Source: Buddleja alternifolia
Taxonomy: Eukaryota > Streptophyta > Magnoliopsida > Lamiales > Scrophulariaceae
Length of the DNA: 64,000 bases
Reading direction: 5' to 3'
NCBI GenBank assembly: GCA_019426215.1
Contig: CM033402.1
Coordinates: 4,030,001-4,094,000 of the forward strand
How positions within the stretch are numbered: position 1 is the stretch's first letter; every line of letters begins with the position of its first letter. The notes under the pieces are model-generated. The model was not told the DNA's origin. It worked only from the letters and a program-made list of their open reading frames with translations, and made no database searches. Positions 49,413-60,466 of the stretch are shown piece after piece. A program made the translations under genes and the position numbers.

Positions 49413-51545
49413 ATGGCAGATCAACATCCAACCATCGCTCAGAAGGTAGCTAACCAGCTACATCTTAGTTCCAGTCTTTCTCAGGATGTTCAAGCTCGCT
49501 ACGGGGGTTTCCAAGGTCCTTCTGCCTATCAGAGGCGATTTGCCTATGTCAACTACACAAATGCAGGATTACAGTATCCTATGACACAGGACCTATCATT
49601 GATTTCCGCAAATGCTTCTCCGGTGTTTGTCCAGGCTCCCGCAGAGAAAGGCCTGACCGGCTTCGCCATTGATTTTCTTATGGGTGGAGTTTCAGCTGCT
49701 GTGTCAAAAACAGCTGCTGCCCCAATTGAGCGTGTCAAACTTTTGATCCAAAACCAAGATGAAATGATCAAGTCCGGTAGGCTTTCTACCCCATACAAGG
49801 GAATTGGGGAGTGTTTCAGCCGAACAATTCGTGAAGAAGGATTTGGATCGTTGTGGAGAGGAAACACCGCTAATGTCATCCGTTACTTCCCCACTCAGGT
49901 TAACCTAATCTCCTGTTATCAAATAAATATACACCCATTTCAATTACCCTGCACATGTTTTACTAAATGTTAATTACATGTTCCACAGGCCTTGAACTTC
50001 GCATTCAAAGACTACTTCAAGAGACTCTTTAACTTCAAGAAGGACCGTGATGGCTACTGGAAATGGTTTGGTGGCAACCTTGCATCTGGTGGTGCTGCTG
50101 GTGCTTCCTCCCTGCTATTTGTCTACTCCTTGGATTATGCTCGTACACGTCTCGCCAATGATGCTAAGGCTGCAAAGAAGGGAGGTGAAAGGCAATTCAA
50201 TGGTTTGATTGATGTCTACAAAAAGACCCTAAAAAGTGATGGTATTGCCGGTCTTTACCGTGGATTCAACATCTCTTGTGTTGGTATTATTGTGTATCGT
50301 GGTTTGTACTTTGGAATGTACGACTCTTTGAAGCCTGTGCTCTTGACTGGAGATTTGCAGGTTAGCATGAGTTTCATTGATTGAGATTTATAATTTCCAT
50401 GGTTCATCTGAGCTATGCATGCCTTTGTTTTATTATATTTATTTCAGTTGTCTGATGGGTGTTTAGTTTAATATCCAAATTTTCAAGAATATAGTCTCTC
50501 CGCCCAAAAAAAAAGCCTTTGATTATCTTTAGGAGTTAACCAAAGTCAATTTTATGTCAATATTTTCCAAAATTTTACCCTTTCCCTAGAACAAAAAAAG
50601 AAAAAGCAAAATTACCTTCCAAACATGTCATGATTTTAGTTTAATTTATAAATTGTGTTGACCATCCATGTATAGAACTTTATTTCCTTAAATATGACTA
50701 CACTTTTTTTGAAGATAAATGAATAAATTCTATCTTTCTTATTAAAATGAAATGAACGGCTTTATTGTCAGGAAATACAAGAAATATGTACTTATTCAAT
50801 AAGGGACAAGCATTTTGGGTCTTGAAATAAAATAGTAGATATCTTTGTGTCGGACGAAGTGAGTAGTGCCTTTTATTACTTGTGACATATTCCTTTGTCC
50901 CAAACTTTCTCACTTTTGTTTCCCAAAATAAGATTTCGTTACCTACCCCATATATACCCTAAAAGTACTTGTGTTTTCGACCACTACTTTTGAAGGAAAA
51001 TGCTTCCATGAACCTTGAACATTGCTGCTGATATAATGTAGGCCATTTGGTGTATTGCACAACAAGTGCATGGAAGAGTTTTCTACTTTTTAGGGGTATT
51101 TGTGTAAAACTATGCTTAACTTTTACTTTTTGACTCTAATCTAAAATTTCTCGTCGAGACATATGGAAGCCATGGGATGGAGGGGGCATCTATTTTCACT
51201 TATTGCTGTGTGTTAGAATGTCATAGTAACTGAGATTTGTGTGTTCAGGATAACTTCTTTGCCAGTTTCGCCCTCGGTTGGCTCATTACCAACGGTGCTG
51301 GTCTTGCTTCTTACCCAATTGACACCGTTCGTAGAAGAATGATGATGACATCTGGTGAAGCCGTGAAGTACAAGAGCTCTATGGATGCATTTCAACAAAT
51401 CCTTAAGAATGAGGGCGCTAAATCTTTGTTCAAGGGTGCCGGTGCTAACATCCTTCGTGCTATTGCCGGTGCCGGTGTGCTTTCCGGTTATGACCAGCTT
51501 CAGATGCTTGTTCTAGGAAAGAAATATGGCTCTGGTGGCGCTTAA
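49413..51545 (+). CDS. AAC: mitochondrial ADP/ATP carrier, copy 1
   Basis: Coding exons 49413-49898, 49989-50360 and 51249-51545, all phase 0, 384 aa. The protein exchanges cytosolic ADP for matrix ATP across the inner mitochondrial membrane. It has a ~75-residue N-terminal extension typical of plant carriers, then three mitochondrial-carrier repeats, each with a Px[DE]xx[RK]-type motif: PIERVK at 104-109, SLDYAR at 209-214 (degenerate, as usual for repeat 2) and PIDTVR at 309-314. RRRMMM at 314-319 is the diagnostic ADP/ATP carrier signature. Introns lie after FPTQ and LTGDLQ. The tandem copy 5 kb downstream differs at eight residues (4, 46, 119, 126, 240, 284, 288, 290). The gene looks intact. 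Specific to this copy are V46, where the tandem copy has Gly, and D284. Confidence 0.95.
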
Positions 51546-51971
51546 ATTAACCACCATATTCATAGATGGTGATGAAAATCTTTTCTTTTTGTTAGTTTGG
51601 GAGTTCATTTAAGGTGAAGAAGCTTTATGGATGTTTAATAATTTAAATTTTGAGGGGGTCTGAAGAAAACCCAAAACATTGTTTTTGTTTCCCTTAACCT
51701 TGTGATGGAAGAGGTTTATTTGCGGATTATGTTACCAATACTTGATTTTTATTTTTATATGTAATGTACGTTTAGTGCTCGTCGATTTGACTGAATTAAT
51801 CTCCCGTTGACTGTCTTTAGGAAACATGAATCAAATATCATGTACTCGTTAATTAATGACGTTTTGCATGGATGTGACGTTAAATTACATTTTTGAAATG
51901 CAACTGCTTAAAATTCATTGAACTTGTATATTAGAAATTGGAAAATCAAAAGAATGGGCCGACGATGTTAT
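51546..51971. other. 3'UTR and downstream flank of carrier gene 1
   Basis: The first ~170 bp after the stop align with the region after carrier gene 2 (56839 onward) almost base for base, marking the duplicated unit. Similarity fades afterwards. Confidence 0.65.
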
Positions 51972-52438
51972 GGCTCGATTGAATGGAATCTCATTCCCAT
52001 TTGTTAATTTTTCATAGATTATTTTAATAAAAAATGCATTTTAATTGAAGCTCTTAAAAATATTTCAAAAAATACTACAGTTTATTCAATAATTAAAAGG
52101 TTTTTATCTATTAATATATTGATATATGCAATTAAATAATTATATATTTTGATTCGAAATGACGTAAGTTGTAAAATAAAATACACTTAGCATATTTTTT
52201 GATGTCTTAATCGATGAGTTTAATTAAAATATATTTAAATTTTCTTATAAAACAAAAGCTCATCCATATCATTTCTCACAAAAAAATAACTTTTTTTACC
52301 CAAAAAAAATATATCATATTATACATAATCATTACACTTTTTTCTATAAAAAAATTCATCCACATATACTTTCACCAATCTTTTACTTTTTTTAACGAAA
52401 ATGAAAAATGGGAAATAGAATCCAATTCAATCGAGGCC
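51972..52438. mobile_element. MITE, family B copy 2
   Basis: Left end ggctcgattgaatggaatc and right end gaatccaattcaatcgaggcc are inverted repeats. The interior matches 44656-45291 in order, including attttgattcgaaatg and catttctcacaaaaa. Confidence 0.75.
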
Positions 52439-52534
52439 TAAATGTTTTTATTTATAACTAAGAGAAATTACACTCAGATCCCCTAACTTACAATGTAATT
52501 ATACAAACTTCCTCTCACTATTGGTAATTACAAT

Positions 52535-52734
52535 AACCAAGTGAGTTGGCGTAGTGGTTCAGCGCTTCGTCCCTTAAGTAAGTGGTTGGGAGTTCGAATC
52601 CCAATTTTTGTGAATGAAAAAAACTCCTTGGCCAGCCTCCTACCGCTTAGTGCGCTGACAGTGGGGCGAGGGATTAGTCTCACGACGATCGACTGTGGGG
52701 ATACCTTTGGGAAACCAAAAAAAAAATAAAAAAA
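52535..52734 (+). mobile_element. tRNA-derived SINE, family 4
   Basis: A box TTGGCGTAGTGGTTCAGC, B box GGGAGTTCGAATCCC, a 200-bp body and an A-rich tail. The target duplication attggtaattacaat is perfect over 15 bp (52520-52534 and 52735-52749). Not a functional tRNA gene. Confidence 0.9.
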
Positions 52735-52749
52735 ATTGGTAATTACAAT

Positions 52750-53327
52750 GACTACCTTTGGATCCACCTGATCATCAATTTGTTATCCGGAATGGTAAAA
52801 TAACTTTCTTGCCCCTAAAATAAAAAATAATGAAAATTATACCCTTCTGCTTATAGTATTAAAAGAAATTGCATTTTCATTTTCTTTTCCTCAACTATAT
52901 ATATTTATCTGAATTTTGCGTGTTTTTATATTTTTTTATCTAAACTATTTTTTGTTACATTTTTTTATCTCAACTCCACGGGTTTTACACTTTTCTATTT
53001 ATTAGCATATTCCATAGGAACATTCAGCCTGAGTATAGTTAAAACATATTTTTGTTTACATTCTTTTATCCAAATTATTTATTTTTTTTACAGATTTTTA
53101 TTCAAATTTTGTGTTTTTTTACATTTTTTTATCCAATTTCGTTGTATATGCAGTAATTTCAATAGAATATTTTCTCAGCATATATTAATAGATAGAAAAG
53201 TATAAAATCATTGGAGTTTAGACAAATAAGTGCAACGAAAAATAATTTAAATAAAAAAAATATAAAAACAAGCAAAGTTGGGTTGAGTTATTGCCTTTGC
53301 CAATGCATATATTCAACTATATAAATC
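52750..53327. other. upstream region of carrier gene 2
   Basis: T-rich sequence in which short phrases (tttttatc-aa, acatttttttatc) repeat. No gene. Confidence 0.5.
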
Positions 53328-53449
53328 ATCCTCTCCTATAGGTCCTCTTTCTCATTTCTGACGCAGCACCACTACAAATCTCCTCCTCCCGAACTCCAAG
53401 GCGAAGCGAGAGCAGGTATAATCCCAACTCCGATAATTTATCGATATCG

Positions 53450-53487
<38 letters not shown>

Positions 53488-54980
53488 ATTTCATTTTCTG
53501 AGGATCTAGCTCAACTTTCGCCTTTTGTATGACTATCCTTTTTTCTCTACTTTGTTCGATTGCGTTTGTTTTTTCTGATTCCGATTGCTATAAGTTTGAT
53601 GTTTTCTTATTGTGATCTTGATTCTTTAGATCTTTTGGTTTTCTACCTAGTAAACTCGAAATTTCTGCGCAATAGGGAGAATAAAGGTCTGTACGTGTTC
53701 AGATCTGCTCTTTTAGATCTGATGCATTTTCTTGATCGATGATCTATGTAGATCTGATGTATACAAACGCGTACGAGTGGGTGTAGATAGATAGGGGGAA
53801 ATGAATCTATGTTGTATGATGTTTATTTCTTGTTATATATATATATATATATGTATGTATTGTTGGAATTAAATGTTGTTTTTTCACTTTGACTGGAAAT
53901 ATTTTGGTTTTGTGATCTATGTTGACTAATTTTGCCTTTTCTTTTAAAATACAACAGTCTATGGTCAGATCTTTTCTTTGAGATGATTTCTCCGTGTTTC
54001 AGGAAACTAATGAGATATAGCTTGTAAAACTGCCCATGAATTGGGAAGAGCTTCTAGCTGTGTTTTTTAGATGGTTTTTCATCATTTGTGAAAAGTAAAC
54101 TATCATGGTGGGCCTGGATGGATGGTCAAAAATTAGATTTGTGGGAGTTAGTAAATACGGGCTTATTTTTCCCTAATTGCTTGATTAGGTGGTCATATCT
54201 GCTTAGATTTGAATTTGATTGTTGCCCTACTAATATTGGCATTTACGTTTCAATAGAATCACCTCGCTGTATTGGTGTAAACTTCACGAGACGTTATACA
54301 TGCATGAGTTGATGACTGCATTGTTCTAGGAAAGAAAACTGGGATTCATCCATATTTTGTCTGTGACTCCATTTAGTGTATGTTATGTATATTTCAAAGT
54401 CAATTGATGGTGCATAGGTTTTAAGTTCTTTGTTGATTGATCTTTACATTGTTAAATTTAATTTGCTTGGTCAAAACACTTTTTCCTACTTTGCCATAAT
54501 CTTCATGTGCATAAAGTATCCATTCTGGAAATGACGCCATTGTGTTTTGTATTATGCCAATTTATATTCCTGTTTGAGTTTGTATATCGCCAGTAATCAC
54601 TGGATAATAAGATGTGAATTCTAAAACTGTACTATCTGCTCTACTGTGGTCTATTTTTGCTCACCATTCTAGGTTAACACTTGTAATTTATCAGGCATGC
54701 CTTTTCTGGTCACAAGTGTTCTATTTTACGTGATTTTCTTTGGCCAAATCTCATTGGTGGTCCCTCAGCTCTTACTTTTGACCCATTTTAGTCCCTCAAG
54801 AAATTATTTGACCGCATTTTTTTTATCTTTTATGGTTTGAATAGTTCTAGAAAATATTGTGCTTGATTTTATGCATCTCCAAGTGTCTAAAATGTCCTAC
54901 TCAATCGCATGTCTTACAGAACTGTATTCCTAATCTATTATTCTTATGTTGGATTGACCACCAACTTTATGTACCCTCAG
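53328..54980 (+). promoter_or_regulatory. AAC: TATA box, 5'UTR exon and 5'UTR intron of carrier gene 2
   Basis: TATATAAAT opens the region. The leader exon ends gcgagagcag|gtataa at 53415. The intron (53416-54980) ends accctcAG and contains two TA microsatellites. It aligns in patches with the intron of copy 1 (ctgtacgtgttcagatctgct, 20-base core) and carries about 300 bp more. Confidence 0.7.
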
Positions 54981-55000
54981 GAGTTTTATCTGAAGCTGAA

Positions 55001-56838
55001 ATGGCAGATCATCATCCAACCATTGCTCAGAAGGTAGCTAACCAGCTACATCTTAGTTCCAGTCTTTCTCAGGATGTTCAAGCTCGCTACGGGGGTTTCC
55101 AAGGACCTTCTGCCTATCAGAGGCGATTTGCCTATGGCAACTACACAAATGCAGGATTACAGTATCCTATGACACAGGACCTATCATTGATTTCTGCAAA
55201 TGCTTCACCAGTGTTTGTTCAGGCTCCCGCAGAGAAAGGCTTGACCGGCTTCGCCATTGATTTTCTTATGGGTGGAGTTTCAGCTGCTGTGTCAAAAACA
55301 GCTGCTGCCCCTATCGAGCGTGTCAAGCTTTTGATCCAAAATCAAGATGAAATGCTTAAGTCTGGCAGGCTCTCTGAACCATACAAGGGAATTGGGGAGT
55401 GTTTCAGCCGAACAATTCGTGAAGAAGGATTTGGATCGTTGTGGAGAGGAAACACCGCTAATGTCATCCGTTACTTCCCCACTCAGGTTAACCTAATGTC
55501 CTGTTATCAAATAAATATACATCCATTTCAATTACCTTGCACACATGTTTTACTAAATGTAAATTACATGTTCCACAGGCCTTGAACTTCGCTTTCAAAG
55601 ACTACTTCAAGAGACTCTTTAACTTCAAGAAGGACCGTGATGGCTACTGGAAATGGTTTGGTGGCAACCTTGCATCTGGTGGTGCTGCTGGTGCTTCCTC
55701 CCTGCTCTTTGTCTACTCCTTGGATTATGCTCGTACACGTCTTGCCAATGATGCTAAGGCTGCAAAGAAGGGAGGTGAAAGGCAATTCAATGGTTTAATT
55801 GATGTCTACAGAAAGACCCTAAAATCTGATGGTATTGCTGGACTTTACCGTGGATTCAACATCTCATGTGTTGGTATTATTGTGTATCGTGGTTTGTACT
55901 TTGGAATGTACGACTCTTTGAAGCCCGTGCTCTTGACTGGAGGACTGCAGGTTAGTATAAATTTCATTGCATTTATAATTTCCATGTTTCATCTAAGCTC
56001 TACATGTGTGCCTTTGTCTCCTTGTGTTTATTGTCGGTTGTTCCTGATAGATGTTATCACTATCCAGTTTTTCTAGAATATAATACTTTTTACGACACAT
56101 CCCTTTGTCCCAAATTTATTACTTTTATATCATTGCCTACACTGTATATACCCTATTTAATTTGCTACTTAGGCTATGTTTGGTTTGTGGATTTTGGTGA
56201 GGGAAAAGCACATGAAAATGAAAAGGATAGCATTGAAGTAATGCCACCGTGAAGTAAATGTATGCGAAGGAAATATTTTCTTTTTCCTTTTTTCTCACCA
56301 AAATCCACATACCAAACATAGCCTTGAAGTAATGATACCGTGATACTAATTATCAACTACTACTTTTAAAGGAAAATTCTTCCACGCACGGCGCACCTAG
56401 TATTGAACTGATGTGGCATAATCTATGCCATTTGGTGTATTGCACAAGTGCATGGAAGAGTTTTCCTCTTTGAAGGGTATTTATGTAAAACTATACAGAA
56501 CTTTCACTTTTCAACTGAGATATTTATGTGTGTGATTACAGGATAGTTTCCTTGCCAGTTTTGCCCTCGGTTGGCTCATCACCAACGGTGCTGGTCTTGC
56601 ATCTTACCCAATTGACACCGTTCGTAGAAGAATGATGATGACATCTGGTGAAGCCGTGAAGTACAAGAGCTCTATGGATGCATTTCAGCAAATCCTTAAG
56701 AATGAGGGTGCTAAATCTTTGTTCAAGGGTGCTGGTGCTAACATCCTTCGTGCCATTGCCGGTGCCGGTGTGCTTTCCGGTTATGACCAGCTTCAGATGC
56801 TTGTTCTTGGAAAGAAATATGGCTCTGGTGGCGCTTAA
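55001..56838 (+). CDS. AAC: mitochondrial ADP/ATP carrier, copy 2
   Basis: Coding exons 55001-55486, 55579-55950 and 56542-56838, exactly the lengths of copy 1, 384 aa. The role matches copy 1: ADP/ATP exchange in the inner mitochondrial membrane. PIERVK (104-109), PIDTVR (309-314) and RRRMMM (314-319) are all conserved. It differs from copy 1 at H4, G46, L119, E126, R240, G284, S288 and L290. An upstream in-frame ATG at 54857 is intronic (it precedes the acceptor at 54979-54980), so 55001 is the start. The last intron (591 bp) is shorter than that of copy 1 (888 bp) yet contains a MITE absent there. High identity with an independent intron history suggests a tandem duplication that is not brand-new, with purifying selection or gene conversion on the exons. 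Confidence 0.95.
56171..56324. mobile_element. short MITE in the last intron of carrier gene 2
   Basis: Ends aggctatgtttggtttgtgg and ccacataccaaacatagcct; the inverted repeats continue through attttggtgag. 154 bp. The matching intron of copy 1 (around 50960-50990) has no such sequence. Confidence 0.75.
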
Positions 56839-57157
56839 ATTAACCACCATATTCATAGATGGTGATGAAAATCTTTTCTTTTTGTTGTTAGTTTGGGAAT
56901 TCATATAAGGTGAAGAAGTTTTATGGAACGTTTAATAATTTAATTTTTGAGGGGGTTGAAGAACCCAAAACATTGTTTTTGTTGCCCTAAACCTTGTGAT
57001 GGAAGAGGTTTACTTGCGGATTATGTCACCGATACTTGATTTTATATGACTGAATTTATATCGCTATTGACTGTGTGAGAAGAAAGAATTCATACTAAAT
57101 GTTCTCAGTAGTGAATTAACTATATATCCGATTGTTGTACTAATATATTATCTAATA

Positions 57158-57394
57158 GGGATAATTATACTTACGCTCACTCAATGTTGGGGTAATTACA
57201 CAAATCTTCCCTCACTAATTGATAATTACAAATATATTCATTCATGATAAAGATTTCTTCCAATTGCATATGTAATAATTTTTACAATTACACTCTTGTA
57301 AATTTTACAAATAGATGTGTTTGTAATTATTAATTAGTGAGGGGATGTTTGTGTAATTACCTCATCATTGAGGGGGTGTGAGTGTAATTATCCC
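57158..57394. mobile_element. Mutator-type MITE with perfect 9-bp duplication
   Basis: 237 bp. The ends gggataattatacttacgct and agtgtaattatccc are parts of ~80-bp inverted repeats (also cactaattgataattacaaa and ttgtaattattaattagtg). Flanked by TATCTAATA on both sides (57149-57157 and 57395-57403). Confidence 0.87.
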
Positions 57395-57403
57395 TATCTA
57401 ATA

Positions 57404-58230
57404 TGTTGCTATGCGTTTGTATGGAACTGACATTCAAAATTGAATTTTCGAAATCCAGCTGCTTAAATTTTTTTTTTTGATAAATAACCAGCTGCTTAAA
57501 TTTCATTGAATTTGTATGATAAAAAAAACCTTGAAATCAAAATATTAGACCAATATTGGTTCTTTACTTTGAACTACTATTACTTTATTCTGAACTACAT
57601 AATTCATGAGACGATAGTTCGGAATGAAGTTTTACTTTGGGGCGCTTTAATAGCAAACAAGAGAAATAAATTCATGTAGGTGAAGAATAATTTCCGTTTT
57701 TCAGATGTCACACTTTTAACACACAATATTCTTTATTGCAAAATGGTCTTTTATCTCTTATTGTATTTATTCTATGCATAACAAGTGTATAAGTCTTTTT
57801 CTTAAATATATATATGATTTAAATTTTGTACACTTGTCATGTATAGAGGTAAATACAATAGGGGATGCAACACCATTTGCAATAGATGATCCGAATTGCA
57901 TTCTTAATACTATGTAATGAAACAAAATATTGTTATTGAAGTAGAAGATTTTATCCATATTTTTCACTTTAAATGTCTGCAAACAATATATTTTTCAAGA
58001 TTTAATTTCTCAAGACAAAAAATTTCGAGTAAATGAAGCATCTTTAACCCAGTCTAGATTCTGTATTCAATCTCTATTTTATTTATTTATATTCATAACA
58101 CTTGTACAAATCTTTTTCTTAAATATACAAGTTATGTAAATTTTGGATACTTAAAAATGCATATAAGTAATTAGAATATGAAATGGAGAACATATTGGAT
58201 TAAATAATCTAATGTGCCTTTAAAGTTTAC
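57404..58230. other. intergenic with fold-back MITE copies
   Basis: Contains a complete copy of the dispersed tattgcaaaatgg fold-back family (about 57734-57884, the left arm tctatgcataacaagtgtat mirrored by acttgtcatgtataga) and a partial one near 58075-58190. No gene was recognised. Confidence 0.55.
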
Positions 58231-58702
58231 GAAAAATTACATCATCACCCACTATAATTAAATATTACATTTATCCCCCCGAAGATCACCGGTCAATTGT
58301 CAAACAATACTAAATGATATTTTTGCCTTTCACTTAAATTATTAAAAAAATTAAAAAAGTTGGAATAATATTTTCGTTACGGCCATAACCCTCTTATAAT
58401 GTGTGATTACCAAAAAAAAAACCTTTTGTTTTTTGAATTACCAACACCCCCTACATGAGGCTAATTGTAAGATTTTTAGAAGTTTAATTGTAAGAATTGT
58501 TTAATACATAGGAGGGTGATTGTAAGAAATGCATTATAACAGGGGAGGTTTTTGTGTAATTTCAAAAATAAGAGGGGAGATTGGTGTAATTTTTCCCAAA
58601 TGACATTTGGACGGACAATTTTGGAAATTCACATGATGACGTCACCAAAAAACTGTTCTCATGAGGTAAATGTAATTTTCAATTATAGTTATGGCTGATG
58701 AT
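58231..58702. mobile_element. fold-back element
   Basis: Left end atcatcacccactataatta ... ttacatttatcccc is mirrored by taaatgtaattttcaattatagttatggctgat at the right (read in parts). An internal aattacacca-type end near 58575-58595 suggests rearrangement. No ORF. Confidence 0.5.
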
Positions 58703-58895
58703 AATGCCAGAACAAACTTATATCTACTGACAAAAGTACCCTTCTCTGTTCAATGCTTTCTTTTCTTATCACCCAGTTTGTATTTGCCGAATTAGTCGAC
58801 AACCCATCTACACTTTTCATTCTTTTTTGGTTTTCTAAGGTATCCTCGAGTTCGGAGGCTCAAACCTAATCCCTTAAGGTACTGTTGGACACAAT

Positions 58896-59318
58896 CACTA
58901 CAAAAAAACAAGACATTATTGACAAAATATCAAGTGATAATATCAAAATTGTCACTAATTGTAAAATTTTAGTGACAAAAATTTATGTTTTATCACAAAA
59001 ATAAGTTTTACATGTTTAATAGTGACAAAATTTGTATAAAAGTTGTCACTCTTGATACTTAGTGACAAGGAATTTGTTGTCATTATTGACAATTAGTGAC
59101 ATACTTTTAGTGATAACTTAGTGACAACAATTATAGTTGTCACCCTATTTTTGTTGTCACTATATATGTGTCACTAATTATCAATTGTGACAATTTTAAA
59201 GAAACTCTTGTCACTAATAATTCTTTTTGTGACAAAGCAAAAATTAGCAAAAAATTTAGTGACAATTTTAATATTGTCACTTCTAATTTTGTCACTAACA
59301 TTACTTTTTGTTGTAGTG
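58896..59318. mobile_element. non-autonomous CACTA element
   Basis: 423 bp from CACTACAAAAAAAC to CTTTTTGTTGTAGTG, textbook CACTA ends. A perfect 3-bp duplication AAT lies at 58893-58895 and 59319-59321. The interior carries more than fifteen gtgacaa or ttgtcac words in both orientations and no transposase. The apparent 77- and 66-codon ORFs are repeat sequence. Confidence 0.92.
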
Positions 59319-59321
59319 AAT

Positions 59322-60290
59322 TATGAGACCTCTTCCAAGAAAGTTTTTCACTTCTATGAGGACTTGAACACAATACTTATTGCGTAAGCGACTAGAGACC
59401 CTTCTACCCATAGCTAACTTTTTTTTTGGTTCATCTACTCTTTTCATCTCCCACTTAATTTCACTCCACTTTGTTCATCTCTGCAATCATTTTAAATGAC
59501 ACACTATTAATTGTGAGTTGACTCGATCTTTCTTTAGATCTCAAGAGGCTTGAAATAAATCCAATGAAGGTCACATTGCTGTTAATGTTTTGGTAAAGAT
59601 CACTTTATGGTGTTTTCCAGAGGGGGAAAAATTAGAGAAATCAGTTGTAATGAAGAGTACGAGCCAACCGGTCAAAGCAAGGGTACTTTTGTCAATAGAT
59701 TCAAGTTTGCTTTGGCATTAGGAAAATTGTTCCGGCAGTATCATTATTAGCCTTTAGCTTTACTCAAAATTTCTCTCCTCATCTCCCGCCACAATTCTAA
59801 TGCTGTCTCCTTACATCCTCGCCATGGTTCGCAGGAATCGTCGTGGCACTCATCGCGCAGACCAGTGTTCTAATTCCAGTGCAATGTTGTGGCCGTTCCA
59901 GACTTTTACTAGTTAAAATCTTAAATATTTTATATTGCTAAAAAATTTATGTAAAACTTTTATGATGCTCTACGTAAATTAATTAGCATAAGTTTTTAAA
60001 TTAGATTTATAAGCATTATTGCAATTCTCTCGATTGAGTGTTTCAAGAATTTAAGTTGTTATTGTATTAAAATTAAATCATATCAAATTTTTAATTAGAT
60101 AGGTGCCTATATAAAATTGAGTTTTGGACAAAAAATATCACAATTAATTGAGTATAATTTGTATTGTCCAAGTAAATAAATTTAAGCTATTTTCCTTACC
60201 CATTTTCTGTTTTTCCTTTTTTAATATCATAAAGTTTGAAAATAAATAGATACTTTTTTCCTTCTAAATTTCTCTCCCCTCTACCCGAGA
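59322..60290. other. intergenic, no gene recognised
   Basis: Near 59815-59950 a ccatggttcgcaggaa ... ttccagtgcaatg ... gttccagacttttact segment resembles 61015-61140 (ccatggttcatagaaacg ... ctattgcagtg ... gttccacacttttgct), a diverged direct repeat 1.2 kb apart. Confidence 0.45.
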
Positions 60291-60466
60291 CTTGTTAGTT
60301 GTTAGTTTAATGGTATCAGGTTTCACTTTCATGTGGGAGGTCCAGAGTTCAATTTCAAGCTTCGACAAGTTGCGACTTTTCTCTTCTTATTTGGAGTTTT
60401 ATAGAATCTGTATGACTCGTGATTAAAAATTATCCGTCCGAATTTATCGGGTCAGGGTATTCCTCT
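60291..60466 (+). mobile_element. tRNA-derived SINE, family 1, diverged copy
   Basis: A box-like TTAGTTTAATGGTATCAGG, B box-like AGAGTTCAATTTC, then tttatagaatctgtatgac and tccgaatttatcgggtcagg, as in the other family 1 copies. Possible short flanking repeat cttgtta. Confidence 0.65.

Noticed and set aside
49553..49879. 108-codon antisense ORF over carrier exon 1
   Set aside because: Shadow of the carrier coding strand, with no independent support.
52541..52620. Possible tRNA gene
   Set aside because: Only A and B boxes are tRNA-like; target duplication and A tail identify a SINE. The same applies at 26853, 42102 and 43941.
54857..55000. Upstream in-frame ATG extending carrier copy 2 by 48 residues
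   Set aside because: The extra codons lie across the 5'UTR intron acceptor, which is conserved in copy 1 where no such extension exists.
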